From IMG/VR virus record IMGVR_UViG_3300028800_000107, positions 1 through 58,034 of that record: a DNA stretch of 58,034 nt; one strand, given 5' to 3'. The notes below the pieces were generated by a model, which saw nothing but the letters and a program-made list of their open reading frames with translations, made no database searches and was not told the origin of the DNA. Within the stretch, counting starts at the first letter, position 1. Each line of letters begins with the position of its first letter. Below are positions 8,807 to 17,623 of the stretch, piece by piece. This stretch comes from a virus. The translations under genes were made by a program, and so were the position numbers.

Positions 8807-9613
8807 TTAACGTTTAGCCGAACGCCGTTTCATCATTTCCTGAAAACCAGCGGTAAAATCATCATCACTCGCATCATCCGTCCGCCAATCGACAACCTTA
8901 CTTGCGCTCGGTTCGACCGGAGGAGCCGGGGGCGGGGCCTTGGAAACTGTTTTCGGGGTAGTTTTAGATACCGGGGGAGACGTGGTGGGAGACGTGGACG
9001 CAGGCGTAACTGGAGTCTTGGCGGTAGCCATTGAAATCCTCGTTAGTTCGGCAATACGCCGAGTAGGGTCCATTTGAACCAGCGCAATTGCACGCTCCGG
9101 CTCCTTTGCAATCTCAGTGAGAAGCTTGTGGGCGTTGGCGCGGTCTACAGCCATGACCTGGGAAACGAATGAGTTGTCATCCGCACCAACGGCATTCAAA
9201 ATGCGAATGGTGTCATTAAAGGCCGGGCCAAAGTCTCTAAGGCCATCCCCGCGCATTGTCTCAACATCGCGAAGGAACAATTTGAAATCAGCCCTGCGGT
9301 CTACATCAGCATCGTCGGAAGTGGGCGGGGCGGGAGGCTGATTATTCCCATTCGCAAGCCGTTCGGCCAAAGCCTTGGCGTCGTTAGCCTCGCGTGAAAG
9401 CCTCGCAATTTCGGCTTCCTGTTCCCGCGATTTAGCCCGAAGACCAGTGACAACCGAGATAGGAACGCGCTGTTCTTGCGGCGGTTCTGGTGGATCAACA
9501 GGCGTCTCTACAGCTTCAACCGGATCAACAACCGGTGCATCTGCCGGAGGATCGACTGGAGCCGGGGTGCCAGCTTCATCAGGTTCTTGCCAAACTGGGG
9601 CGGGCAGTTTCAT
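8807..9613 (-). CDS. Scaffolding protein, P22 gp8-like by position
   Basis: The 268-aa protein is acidic and Pro-rich at the N-terminus. It has a coiled-coil segment (REQEAEIARLSREANDAKAL), a Pro/Thr-rich linker, and a short basic C-terminal helix (GFQEMMKRRSAKR), like the coat-binding tail of P22-type scaffolds. The ATG at 9613 is preferred because GAGG sits 6-9 nt upstream; an in-frame ATG at 9637 would overlap the preceding gene. It lies between portal and coat genes, as expected. Confidence 0.75.
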   Translation of the reverse strand: MKLPAPVWQEPDEAGTPAPVDPPADAPVVDPVEAVETPVDPPEPPQEQRVPISVVTGLRAKSREQEAEIARLSREANDAKALAERLANGNNQPPAPPTSDDADVDRRADFKLFLRDVETMRGDGLRDFGPAFNDTIRILNAVGADDNSFVSQVMAVDRANAHKLLTEIAKEPERAIALVQMDPTRRIAELTRISMATAKTPVTPASTSPTTSPPVSKTTPKTVSKAPPPAPPVEPSASKVVDWRTDDASDDDFTAGFQEMMKRRSAKR

Positions 9614-9620
9614 TTGTACC

Positions 9621-10058
9621 TCAATGCCGCGTTGCAATGTTGTTCATAAGTTTAGCTCTGAGGTTCGGTGTGGTGCCGAACTTCTCGATGATTTTCTTGT
9701 TCTCGAACTTGTCACCGACGAACTGTTGCGTATTGGGGGAAAGCTGAAGCCGGTTGTCGGTTTCTTGTCCCTGCGCCATTTGGGTCTGCAACACCAAGGC
9801 AAGGTGCATCTTGCGAGCGTCTTCCGGTTTAGTCTTTGGATCGGCAAGTTTTTCCGCATACATCTGCCGGACAGCAACTACAAAGGTTTTCCAGTTTGCA
9901 TTGGCGAATTTGTATTCATCCGGCCAGTTCACCCGGAACTTAGCCGAACGGGCCATGCCGTGATATTCACCGGCCACCTTCTTTGCATCCTCGCAAAGCA
10001 TACGGATAAGGCCCATGGCCTCATCTTGGGTGATTTGTTCGCCGTTAATCTCGATCAT
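9621..10058 (-). CDS. Hypothetical head-module protein
   Basis: This 145-aa, mainly helical protein lies between portal and scaffold genes. It includes MIEINGEQITQDEAMGLIRM and WKTFVVAVRQMYAEKLADP, and a Gln-rich C-terminal part. No family is recognised. It could assist portal or scaffold assembly, but only position supports that. Confidence 0.6.
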   Translation of the reverse strand: MIEINGEQITQDEAMGLIRMLCEDAKKVAGEYHGMARSAKFRVNWPDEYKFANANWKTFVVAVRQMYAEKLADPKTKPEDARKMHLALVLQTQMAQGQETDNRLQLSPNTQQFVGDKFENKKIIEKFGTTPNLRAKLMNNIATRH

Positions 10059-10200
10059 CGCTTTTCCGACCCGGATTGATCTTCATTTCGTTAGAACTTT
10101 TAATACCCGCCTTCATGTCCATATCCGTAGGCGGATTGGTTCCAAGGCGATCAGGCATTCCGGTAGTCGGCATGGGCTTAGGGGATGGAGGCTTTGTCAT
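10045..10200 (-). CDS. Small Pro-rich protein
   Basis: The 51-aa frame starts with MTKPPSPKPMPTTGMPDRL. Its ATG overlaps the stop of the upstream gene (ATGA), and its end overlaps the start of the next gene by 14 nt. The tight packing supports a real gene. It is likely disordered; function unknown. Confidence 0.5.
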   Translation of the reverse strand: MTKPPSPKPMPTTGMPDRLGTNPPTDMDMKAGIKSSNEMKINPGRKSDDRD

Positions 10201-10490
10201 AGTTTAATATCCGCGCTAATCGTCATGGAATATCCCTGCACTTTAGCGGTTTGTTTATCCAATTCAACTACCCGTTCACTTGAAGCGTTAAGTTTACGCT
10301 GTGTTTCGATCAGTTGAGTATGGACATTCAAGAATAGCTCTTGAAGTTTCTCATATTCGTTTGCTGCGTTCTCAAGTAATTCCCGTGACATTGCAGGAAT
10401 AGATTTAATATCCCTAGCAATTATCCGAATATCGTCAACCGGATTTGTCATTTCTGACAATATATTGTGAGTATCGGCAAACGGGTTCAT
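10197..10490 (-). CDS. Small coiled-coil protein downstream of portal
   Basis: The 97-aa protein is largely one predicted coiled coil (ENAANEYEKLQELFLNVHTQ to ASSERVVELDKQTAKVQG). It overlaps the portal stop by 4 nt, so it is coupled to portal translation. Unknown function; an assembly accessory role would fit the position. Confidence 0.55.
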   Translation of the reverse strand: MNPFADTHNILSEMTNPVDDIRIIARDIKSIPAMSRELLENAANEYEKLQELFLNVHTQLIETQRKLNASSERVVELDKQTAKVQGYSMTISADIKL

Positions 10491-12676
10491 TGGGTGTTTA
10501 CTTGCCCATTCGCCGGGCCTTGCGGACTAAGCTCGGCTTCATTTAGCTGCGAGATCGTATCGTAGATATGCTCATGACCCATGACTAACAATTGATGCTC
10601 CATTTCCGCCTTTTGTTTCGGCGTCAGCATCAATTCAGTCAGGATTTTAAGCTGAGTTTCCATTCTCTTGGTGTCGGCCTCAAAGGCTTGGACGTTTCTA
10701 CGTTCGTCGCGGCCACGTACCTTCAGATTTGCATCCGCAAGCTTTGTCATTAGCTCCGCATTGATAGCTGTAAGCCGTTGGTTTTGCTGTTGAAGTTGCA
10801 CAACCTGCGGCTCCATATTCTCATTGAACAGATAAGGCTTTGTAGCCTTGATTTCCTTTTCCAATCGCTCGGCAATCTTGTCCGCTCCGGGGAAGTCGCC
10901 ATACCTAAAGAGCAGGTCCGAACAAGACGCCGCAATTTCATTATTGCTGCGAAGAATGAGCGACATGGCCGTAAAGGCTTCCTGCCGCTGCGTCGCATAA
11001 GACGGGCCAGGATCGGAAACACATTCGTATTGCCCAATCTTGGGGTTAAATGCGAGTGTAGCCGCCTCCTCGTCGTCCTTTTCCTTCTGCAATTCTTGAA
11101 CAGCATCGGCTTGATCGGGATCAATCTGAAGCCAGCTTTTCTCCCCATCATCACCTTCGATATGTAAAGCGCGTTTGGTATCGTAAATCTTGGGGATCAA
11201 ATCGAGAAGCTGGACGCCGATAAACCTGTCCATATCGGCAAGGTGCTCGACAAAATGATACGTCGAAGTCTCACCCTGTTCCTTACGTTCCCCTAAAGCC
11301 GCGCCGGATTCCGGTAGTTGATTGTCTCTCTGGCCTGTGGATTGCTGCCACTGACCGGAAATCATCATCATCTGCCGTTCGGCGGTCTGTTGTGCCCTTT
11401 CATGGGCTTCGGACGGGGCAGGCGGGGATAACCTTTGAGGCGCATCGATCCGCTGAAGTTCCGTAGGGGCTTCGTCGTCAATGTCGTTATAGAGAATAAC
11501 CGGGAACCCATTGATATTCAGTGTCTTGAACTGTTCCTGACCCTCAATCGCACGGGCCGGAGCAATAAAAGGGGACTTCGGCTGTAATGCTACGATTTCC
11601 ACCGACATCGATGCGTTGTAGTTCAACATCCGTTGAGCATCGATCAAAGGACGCGTATGACCCTTTCTATCCAAGGTGGCGTCAATAACCAACTCTCGCC
11701 CGACACAACGGCAAATCGGAATGTACTTACCGGCCCAATCTCCGCGATCAATGATCTGGTCACCAGCGATTAAAAACCACTCGACTTCATTGTTTGTGAC
11801 TGGACGGGTTTTACCATCGATAACACCGTTTTTAATATCTTCACGAAGCTGCTTGTAGATTTCCTGTCCGCTTTCTTCCTTGATCTCAGAAGCCAGCTTC
11901 TCGACCCAATCATCACTCTCGGACGGCTTGTAGGAAAGCAGCGTGTCCTTGGTATCTTTTTTACGATAATACTTAACAAGGATGATTTCCTTGTCGGACA
12001 TCCAATCGACAAAGCCACTGTCAATCGGTGAAGTGCCTACCTTGTCCTTCCACTTCGGATATTTCTTGTTAAATTCCTTGCGCGGCATACGCTCAAAGAC
12101 AAACCCAAAATTAGCATCCGAACCGTCAGGCTCTCTAATCCATGGGTCTAGATAAACTCCGGTCGGATCGCGAGAGGCTTTGAGGTAAATGTCCTGGTCG
12201 AAAGACTTATCAGAAACATAAGCAGTTTCGATCAGCATATACCCTATGCCGCCGTCTACCTGTTGTTCGCAAACTTTTCTACGTTGCGAACTCCCCTTTG
12301 AAATATATTGAATACGGTCAATTAAGGTCTGCATCACCTGCGCAGACTTGTAGCTCGCCTTCCCTCCAATGGGTCTTACTTTGGCTCCAAACCCATTCTT
12401 CGAGATTGTATTGATAATCAGGTCATTGTGAACGCGGGTATCATTGATTGTGAGGCATGGCATATCGTTGCCATCGCCTGTTCGCTGTTCATAGATTTTA
12501 GTCGGCCACTGCCAGGCATTTCGAGCATCAGCATTGGCAAACTTAATATCTTCGCGTGTTCGCTCGTCCTCGACGCCCTGCCAATCCTTGCACGCCTTCC
12601 AGCGTTCATTGGCCTCTAGAACAATGCCATCATCGCCCTTTGGTAAGGTGTCTTCGTCTGTGCTTCCGAACAGCAT
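10487..12676 (-). CDS. Portal protein, P22 gp1-like
   Basis: The 729-aa length is almost the same as P22 portal (725 aa). Family features include the N-terminal FANADARNAWQWP, PCLTINDTRVHNDLIINTI near residues 75-95, VRPIGG, and DPTGVYLDPWIREPDGSDA near residue 170. A C-terminal helical barrel rich in Gln and Met follows (PQVVQLQQQNQRLTAINAEL). It forms the dodecameric DNA channel and docks the terminase. It starts immediately after the stop of the 50-aa gene linked to terL. Confidence 0.85.
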   Translation of the reverse strand: MLFGSTDEDTLPKGDDGIVLEANERWKACKDWQGVEDERTREDIKFANADARNAWQWPTKIYEQRTGDGNDMPCLTINDTRVHNDLIINTISKNGFGAKVRPIGGKASYKSAQVMQTLIDRIQYISKGSSQRRKVCEQQVDGGIGYMLIETAYVSDKSFDQDIYLKASRDPTGVYLDPWIREPDGSDANFGFVFERMPRKEFNKKYPKWKDKVGTSPIDSGFVDWMSDKEIILVKYYRKKDTKDTLLSYKPSESDDWVEKLASEIKEESGQEIYKQLREDIKNGVIDGKTRPVTNNEVEWFLIAGDQIIDRGDWAGKYIPICRCVGRELVIDATLDRKGHTRPLIDAQRMLNYNASMSVEIVALQPKSPFIAPARAIEGQEQFKTLNINGFPVILYNDIDDEAPTELQRIDAPQRLSPPAPSEAHERAQQTAERQMMMISGQWQQSTGQRDNQLPESGAALGERKEQGETSTYHFVEHLADMDRFIGVQLLDLIPKIYDTKRALHIEGDDGEKSWLQIDPDQADAVQELQKEKDDEEAATLAFNPKIGQYECVSDPGPSYATQRQEAFTAMSLILRSNNEIAASCSDLLFRYGDFPGADKIAERLEKEIKATKPYLFNENMEPQVVQLQQQNQRLTAINAELMTKLADANLKVRGRDERRNVQAFEADTKRMETQLKILTELMLTPKQKAEMEHQLLVMGHEHIYDTISQLNEAELSPQGPANGQVNTQ

Positions 12677-12829
12677 TTACTTTTTGCTCATCCAGCCAGT
12701 GCCGCGATTAGGCGTAACGTCCATGACTTTAGGCTCCGTAATCCTCGCAGCCTTTCTCAAAGCCAGCTTAAATTCATCGGTTTTCCAGCGATCCTCTTTG
12801 ACTTCAACCTTCACCTCTTGGCCATCCAT
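12677..12829 (-). CDS. Small basic protein sharing its C-terminal peptide with TerL
   Basis: The 50-aa protein starts (MDGQEVKVEVKEDRWKTDEF) inside the last codons of terL and ends NRGTGWMSKK, against ERGTGWMAKR at the TerL C-terminus. The codons of the shared peptide differ at most third positions, so the peptide rather than the DNA is conserved. Its stop touches the portal ATG. AGAGGTACAGG upstream could serve as ribosome-binding site. Function unknown; possibly a docking or assembly peptide. Confidence 0.6.
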   Translation of the reverse strand: MDGQEVKVEVKEDRWKTDEFKLALRKAARITEPKVMDVTPNRGTGWMSKK

Positions 12830-14463
12830 CCTGTACCTCTTTCGCCGGGAAGTTGAACATTTGGCCTAATCGGAGTGATTTGAGACGTAATCCGTTGAAA
12901 CTTTTTCATAGCGGCGATAATGCCCTTTTCGCCCTCGGACCATGCCATGACAATCGCATCGCCCTTATCCGGGCTTCGGCCCAGTCTCTCAGGCTTCTTA
13001 AGTTCTTCCTTTAGCTCGATTTGAATACCCCTTGGAGTGAGTTTCCACCTTGGAGCAGTTAAATCCGCCAGAATTTGAGGATCGGGAGGAAGGGCAATCG
13101 GTGAACCGCCATCCTGATCTGGGTCTAGCGCCTCTCTAAACCTCCAATGTACTTCGCTTCGCTTGTTTGCAAATTCAAGTTGCTTGTCTTTCGTTCGTTC
13201 TCCGGAGGAATTGGCCCCATTAAACGGACGCACATTGATGTTGTTGTCGTTCAATCTCTGTTTAGCCGCGCCACCATACCCGCCACCCATGTCCATGACG
13301 ACTACGGCATTATTCCTTCGTACTTCAACTACTAAACCGGCGACGTGAGAACCTGTCGGAGTAAGAATACCGGGTCTTTCAATCAATGGTGCGTACCAGG
13401 GGCCGTGTCGCGGCGCTAGAATCGTCCTGTCTATTCCGCCTTGTGCAACGTCTACCCCAATTGCCGTCATCAAAGCATTATTAGGAGGGCTTTCCGTCCA
13501 TCGCGCCTGTGCAGCCTTCACCCAAGCAGTAGGAACAACCTGCCATTCGTGATCTTCACGACCTACGACAAAATCGCCATTCAAAAGCTGGCTTCTAAGC
13601 GGTTCCGGAAGGGCCTGAAGCTGTGCTTTATACCCCGTATTCGCGAGATAAGGATTGTTCCTCAACAAGGACTGAATAAATGTCCTCGTCTGTGGAAAAA
13701 CCACCTCGGTATTCAAGTCGCCCTGATTAACTTCTTCATCCGTGGCATAGCGCCATTCCAAGGCCCCGGTAAATACAATTGGAGAACCATCTGGAACCCA
13801 AACTGTAGTTCCATCCTTATCGGGCGCGGTTACAGCCCAGCGAAGTTCACCTTGTCTAGCAGGGTTAGAGAATGTCGGATTGATCCAAGGCGCAAACCAT
13901 TCTATCAGCCATTCGCCTTCACCGCCGGTCGGGGGGTTACTAGCAATAATAGCCCTACGTCTTTGCTTAGGATCGACACTTCGCATCCAGCCCATGACAA
14001 AGCGGACTTTTTGCTTTGCTAATTGCGCCCCTTCATCAAACCCGATGAAGTCATGAGGGCGTCCACGCCAGCTTTCTTCCGATCCAGGCTTTTCAAGATG
14101 GCCTAATTCCAGAAGCTTGCCCTCCCTACGGAGGGTCTTGAGGCTTCCATTCCACCCATCGTAACCAGCCAGAGCAATAATGCGGTCTTCAATGCCCCGA
14201 AGGTCCGTGCTTTGCTTGCGAAAAATAACACTGTTCTGGTGGTTATTTAACGCAACACCACAGACCAAATCCGTTTTACCCCCTCCACCTCCTCCGCCAA
14301 ATAGCAGCAAATCGGCTTCGGAATAATAAGCCTGTAACTGCGGTTCATTACGCGGGTCTGGAAGCCAGCAAGATTTCAATTCAGGGGCCAAAAGCCTGTC
14401 TAGTTCTATCTTTTCCTTTTCGCTCAATCCCATAACATAAGCAAAAGGATCGGCAATGTTCAT
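12811..14463 (-). CDS. terL: Terminase large subunit
   Basis: The 550-aa packaging motor has a Walker A loop GGGGGGGKTD at about residues 56-65, a Walker B with catalytic Glu in HDFIGFDEGAQ at about 138-147, and a coupling-type segment AIIASNPPTGG. The RNase H-like nuclease domain starts near GVDVAQGGIDRT (about residue 330). The last catalytic region is near RLGRSPDKGDAIVMAW. The ATG overlaps the stop of a 23-codon frame. It is separated from the small subunit gene by a 4.7-kb cargo block, which is unusual. Confidence 0.9.
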   Translation of the reverse strand: MNIADPFAYVMGLSEKEKIELDRLLAPELKSCWLPDPRNEPQLQAYYSEADLLLFGGGGGGGKTDLVCGVALNNHQNSVIFRKQSTDLRGIEDRIIALAGYDGWNGSLKTLRREGKLLELGHLEKPGSEESWRGRPHDFIGFDEGAQLAKQKVRFVMGWMRSVDPKQRRRAIIASNPPTGGEGEWLIEWFAPWINPTFSNPARQGELRWAVTAPDKDGTTVWVPDGSPIVFTGALEWRYATDEEVNQGDLNTEVVFPQTRTFIQSLLRNNPYLANTGYKAQLQALPEPLRSQLLNGDFVVGREDHEWQVVPTAWVKAAQARWTESPPNNALMTAIGVDVAQGGIDRTILAPRHGPWYAPLIERPGILTPTGSHVAGLVVEVRRNNAVVVMDMGGGYGGAAKQRLNDNNINVRPFNGANSSGERTKDKQLEFANKRSEVHWRFREALDPDQDGGSPIALPPDPQILADLTAPRWKLTPRGIQIELKEELKKPERLGRSPDKGDAIVMAWSEGEKGIIAAMKKFQRITSQITPIRPNVQLPGERGTGWMAKR

Positions 14464-14531
14464 CTAAGTGTCCAAGCCATGATCAGCATCGACGGTGTGC
14501 AGTAGAGCATGAAAGCGTGCCAGATGAGCAT
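14460..14531 (-). CDS. Possible 23-aa hydrophobic coupling peptide
   Basis: A 23-codon frame (begins MLIWHAFMLYC) shares its first base with the upstream stop (TAATG) and its last bases with the terL ATG (ATGA). It is hydrophobic enough to span a membrane. It may be a genuine micro-protein or only a device that passes ribosomes to terL. Confidence 0.3.
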   Translation of the reverse strand: MLIWHAFMLYCTPSMLIMAWTLR

Positions 14532-16390
14532 TAGTTAGCCTGAGTGCTGACTATATTTATAGAATTAATGCCATCTTGCATAGCATTCTCCACGATGAAA
14601 TAATTTCCGTGAACTGTAGCAAAGAATGCGTCCGTAGCAGACACGGATTGCCCGTTTACCGTCACGGTCACGGTCGATCCACTTATGGAAACACTGGAAT
14701 CCTGAAAGGAGCCGTCATTTGGCAGAGAGGTATAATTCAGTGTTGCCAGTGTTGTAAAAACACCATTTACTCTTTTCTGGACAAAAGCGGCAGTTTGTTG
14801 AATTTGAATGTGGATACAATTATCTATTGTTCCTGCGACGTTGTAGACAAGAACAGCAAGCGTGCCGTCGCCGGTACTGCCTGACGATGCCTTAAAATAA
14901 AACTTGTTAGAAATCGTCGCTGGCGGCACCCCGAAATTTTCTTCAAGATAGCTCGTATTGTTTTGATCCTCAACAAACGCCTTGCTTGCAATGTACCCGT
15001 TTGTTGCTGGCGGCAACGGGTAAGTCGCGATAAATGGTCCATAAAAGGCATAGGCTGCGCCGACTGGCGGGTTAGACATAATGCCGGGCAAAGTGTTCGC
15101 TCGGTTGAAGCTATCGTAAAATATAGGCACCGAGATATTGGCTGTCGGAAACCATGTTGCTCTGGCAACATAGCCGCCCCACTGATTGCCGCTAGAATCT
15201 TTCCCTAGTCGTTCAGTCGTTAATCCTGTTGGTTGCGTAACGGCGGATTCAAGAAAGGGGACGCCATTGTTGAGCGTATAACTTGCGAGAGTCCCGGCCC
15301 AAGCCATCGAGACTGAAAAGCTAGTATTATCGGCTACAACAGCTATGGCTCGATCAGATCGAGTAGTGCTGCCGGACACGACTACAAAATGAATAAACCG
15401 CGAGCTATCTCGGTAGATCGTATAACGGTTGTTCTGAGAACCGTCGTCGCGTTGCCATAGAACCTGTGTTCCGGTTCCGACAGGGGTTGTTGCGGTTATT
15501 GTAATTCGAGGTAGTGCTAGAAACGCAGATGAAGTTAAAGAGGTAGCGTCTGCATTGCGTGTGGCGCTGCCGCCAACAGTCGTAATGTACGAGGAAAGCG
15601 GTATCTGTTTTTCTAATTGATATCCACCGAAGTCGGCATTCCCGCTGCCTGCCCCGCCAGCAGGGTAAAACTGTGTGAATAGAGTCGTGTTACTGTTATT
15701 CGTTACGGTGGTGGATACGCGCCAGCCGCCACTAACCGACTGAACCGTTCCTGTACCAGTCGTGTTGAGACTAATTGCCCCAGTAGTGATATTGAAATCA
15801 ATAGTTGAGCTAGCTCCACCGGCAATACCAACAGCCCACCTTGCTGTCTGCCCTCCGGCCTTTGCTGCAACGTAAATAGATGCGCGGTAAGAACCAGTAT
15901 CCGCAGTTATTGTTGTGTTTTTCTGTCTGTCTCCGCCTGCCGATGTTGTTGCTGCTGTGGAATAGAATGTCGTTGATCCATTAGGGCCCACTGTAGCTGA
16001 ATTGGCGATGGAGCAATTTGTAGCTATATTAAAAAATAAAGCGCCCTGCTCGGAAGGAAATCCAAGGTTTGTGCTGGCTGTTTCAATTAAATCGCCAATG
16101 TCGGTTATTCGGTTTGTATTGGCGAAAAACTGATTTAGAAAACCGGATGAAGTGGCAGCGTAAGAATTTGTGGTTTGCGTGCGTGCCGTTGTCAACAATG
16201 ACGTTACAGGTTGATAGCCATTTCCTTGTACCCAACACTCGGAGATCAATATGGCTAATGGACAGTCAACCGCCGCGCCCTTAATAACAATTTCAGGCGA
16301 TCCAGAAAGCAATACGCGCTGATTTGGCGTCAGTGCATGGCTCGGCGCGACCAGCGCAAGGACCGTCGCTAGTGCTGCAAGGAAGCGCAT
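14531..16390 (-). CDS. Exported LamG/CBM-like multi-domain surface protein
   Basis: The 619-aa protein starts at the ATG at 16390 (2 nt after the upstream stop), giving the signal peptide MRFLAALATVLALVAPSHA. Residues about 130-290 form a carbohydrate-binding-like sandwich seen in phage particle proteins (SYRASIYVAAKAGG, SGGWRVSTTV, FGGYQLEK ending SSYIT). Residues 290-430 look like a second concanavalin/LamG sandwich. The C-terminal 190 residues form another beta domain. It probably binds sugar polymers. Whether it is on the virion or exported to the cell envelope is open. Confidence 0.7.
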   Translation of the reverse strand: MRFLAALATVLALVAPSHALTPNQRVLLSGSPEIVIKGAAVDCPLAILISECWVQGNGYQPVTSLLTTARTQTTNSYAATSSGFLNQFFANTNRITDIGDLIETASTNLGFPSEQGALFFNIATNCSIANSATVGPNGSTTFYSTAATTSAGGDRQKNTTITADTGSYRASIYVAAKAGGQTARWAVGIAGGASSTIDFNITTGAISLNTTGTGTVQSVSGGWRVSTTVTNNSNTTLFTQFYPAGGAGSGNADFGGYQLEKQIPLSSYITTVGGSATRNADATSLTSSAFLALPRITITATTPVGTGTQVLWQRDDGSQNNRYTIYRDSSRFIHFVVVSGSTTRSDRAIAVVADNTSFSVSMAWAGTLASYTLNNGVPFLESAVTQPTGLTTERLGKDSSGNQWGGYVARATWFPTANISVPIFYDSFNRANTLPGIMSNPPVGAAYAFYGPFIATYPLPPATNGYIASKAFVEDQNNTSYLEENFGVPPATISNKFYFKASSGSTGDGTLAVLVYNVAGTIDNCIHIQIQQTAAFVQKRVNGVFTTLATLNYTSLPNDGSFQDSSVSISGSTVTVTVNGQSVSATDAFFATVHGNYFIVENAMQDGINSINIVSTQAN

Positions 16391-16391
16391 C

Positions 16392-17183
16392 TTAATTCTG
16401 CGGGCCTGACAGTTGTACACGGACCAACTTGTTTTCGTCTGCCGTATCGGTCGAGACAGTCACGGGACAGACGTAGACGTTCTGGCCCGGCGACGTGTCC
16501 ACATTCTTGTAGTCCCATGTGACGCCTGCAACACTCGCATAAGTATTAGCGTCGCCAGTTGTTGAGGCCGGAGCCGCTGGCGTAATCGAAAACGGCGACG
16601 TGATGAGAAATGCATCGTCGGTGTCGGAGCCTACGAAAGCCACGTTGTCGGTACATGTTGTATTGACGGGATTCTTCTGCCAGATGCGAAGCACAAGCTG
16701 CCCGGTTGAAGCGCCCGTCGATTTCCAATTCAAGTTGGTGATGATTCCGGAGCCACCAGCCGTGCGGGCGATAGCAACCAAGAATAATCCGCCAATTGAC
16801 GTGCCAGCAGCATGCGACGAATTCGCCGGAGTGGCCGTGGCTGAGATGACACCACTATCAAACCCGCCGGAGTTTAGCGTGTTCGTCACAAACGCATTCA
16901 CCCCCGGAACTGTTACTGCTCCCGGCGAAGTTCCATAATTCGATGGTGCACCAAGAGCGCTTCCATCCCAGTTTTTGACGTTAATATCTTGCGTACCACC
17001 TGGGGTGAATGCGCCTGTGACAGGCAACGGAACCGTCGAACTAACGGGCTGGCACCCCCCCAACGGGTTTCTATCCGTTGGGGGATAAGTGACGCATGGC
17101 GCGACTACTTGATCTGGCGTCTGTGCAAACGCGCTGACTTGCAGCCCTAAAAGAAGGGCAATCGCGAGATAAAGTTTTTTCAC
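16392..17183 (-). CDS. Exported beta-rich protein of unknown function
   Basis: The 263-aa protein has a clear signal peptide (MKKLYLAIALLLGLQVSAFA, cleavage before QTPD) and four to five Cys in the mature part (including PCVTYPP, GGCQP, TTCTDN, YVCPV), which could form disulphides after export. The middle contains NLNWKSTGASTGQLVLRIW, typical of phage beta-sandwich surface proteins. It is the first of a pair with the LamG-like gene downstream. Confidence 0.65.
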   Translation of the reverse strand: MKKLYLAIALLLGLQVSAFAQTPDQVVAPCVTYPPTDRNPLGGCQPVSSTVPLPVTGAFTPGGTQDINVKNWDGSALGAPSNYGTSPGAVTVPGVNAFVTNTLNSGGFDSGVISATATPANSSHAAGTSIGGLFLVAIARTAGGSGIITNLNWKSTGASTGQLVLRIWQKNPVNTTCTDNVAFVGSDTDDAFLITSPFSITPAAPASTTGDANTYASVAGVTWDYKNVDTSPGQNVYVCPVTVSTDTADENKLVRVQLSGPQN

Positions 17184-17205
17184 GGGAATTACCTCGCGAT
17201 CACAA

Positions 17206-17424
17206 CTATTTGGGCATTGCCACGTGCTCTTCGACCGGGCTGGAAGGCTTGGTGCCGCCCGGATCGTGATTGCCCTTGGCGTCCGGTTTCTGACCGCCTT
17301 CGCCCTTCTGCGTATTCAAAGCCATCGAACTGCCCATGATACCACGGACGTTGCCGATGTTGTTGCCGCGTTCCATACCGCGCTCTTCGCGGGCTTCGCT
17401 GCGCTCATCACGAGATTCTTTCAC
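17206..17424 (-). CDS. Small disordered hydrophilic protein
   Basis: This 72-aa protein begins at GTG, which overlaps the upstream stop (TAGTG) and has a good AAGGAG 8-9 nt upstream. The N-terminus is Arg/Glu-rich (ESRDERSEAREERGMERG) and the rest is Gly/Pro/Lys-rich. Function unknown. Confidence 0.5.
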   Translation of the reverse strand: MKESRDERSEAREERGMERGNNIGNVRGIMGSSMALNTQKGEGGQKPDAKGNHDPGGTKPSSPVEEHVAMPK

Positions 17425-17623
17425 TATCGTTCTCCTTGTTTGAAGCTCGGTAACATACCGAACGCTCGGTGGTAGTCGGTATTAAATGGATAAATCCCAA
17501 TAGCAGTTTTCAACTCAGTTTCTTTTACCAGGAAATTCTCAGCCCGTTGCCCGGCGCTGAAATGCCACGCCGCTGATAACGTCAGTATACCGTATGCCGT
17601 ACCAATTCCTAGCAGCGTGCCCC
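17424..17623 (-). pseudogene. Out-of-frame C-terminal part of the O-antigen ligase/polymerase
   Basis: This frame continues the membrane protein at 17539-18564 after a one-base shift at the run of four G (plus strand CCCC, 17620-17623). Dropping one G joins FIGAIVAG to TLLGIGTAYGILTLSAAWHF, restoring a last membrane helix and a 50-residue tail, and ends exactly at the next gene's start. It may be a real frameshift mutation, a homopolymer error, or recoding. Confidence 0.6.

Noticed and set aside
9375-10079. Plus-strand 234-codon open frame opposite scaffold
   Set aside because: Shadow of the Pro/Ala-rich scaffold gene; low-complexity Ser/Gly composition and no neighbours on that strand.
13441-14022. 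Plus-strand 193-codon open frame opposite terL
   Set aside because: Antisense shadow of a strongly supported terL; no ribosome-binding site and no plausible protein features.
17057-17084. Perfect 10-bp inverted repeat CCCCCAACGG...CCGTTGGGGG with 8-nt loop
   Set aside because: It lies inside the signal-peptide protein gene at 16392-17183, encodes ordinary residues and has no T-run; not called as terminator.
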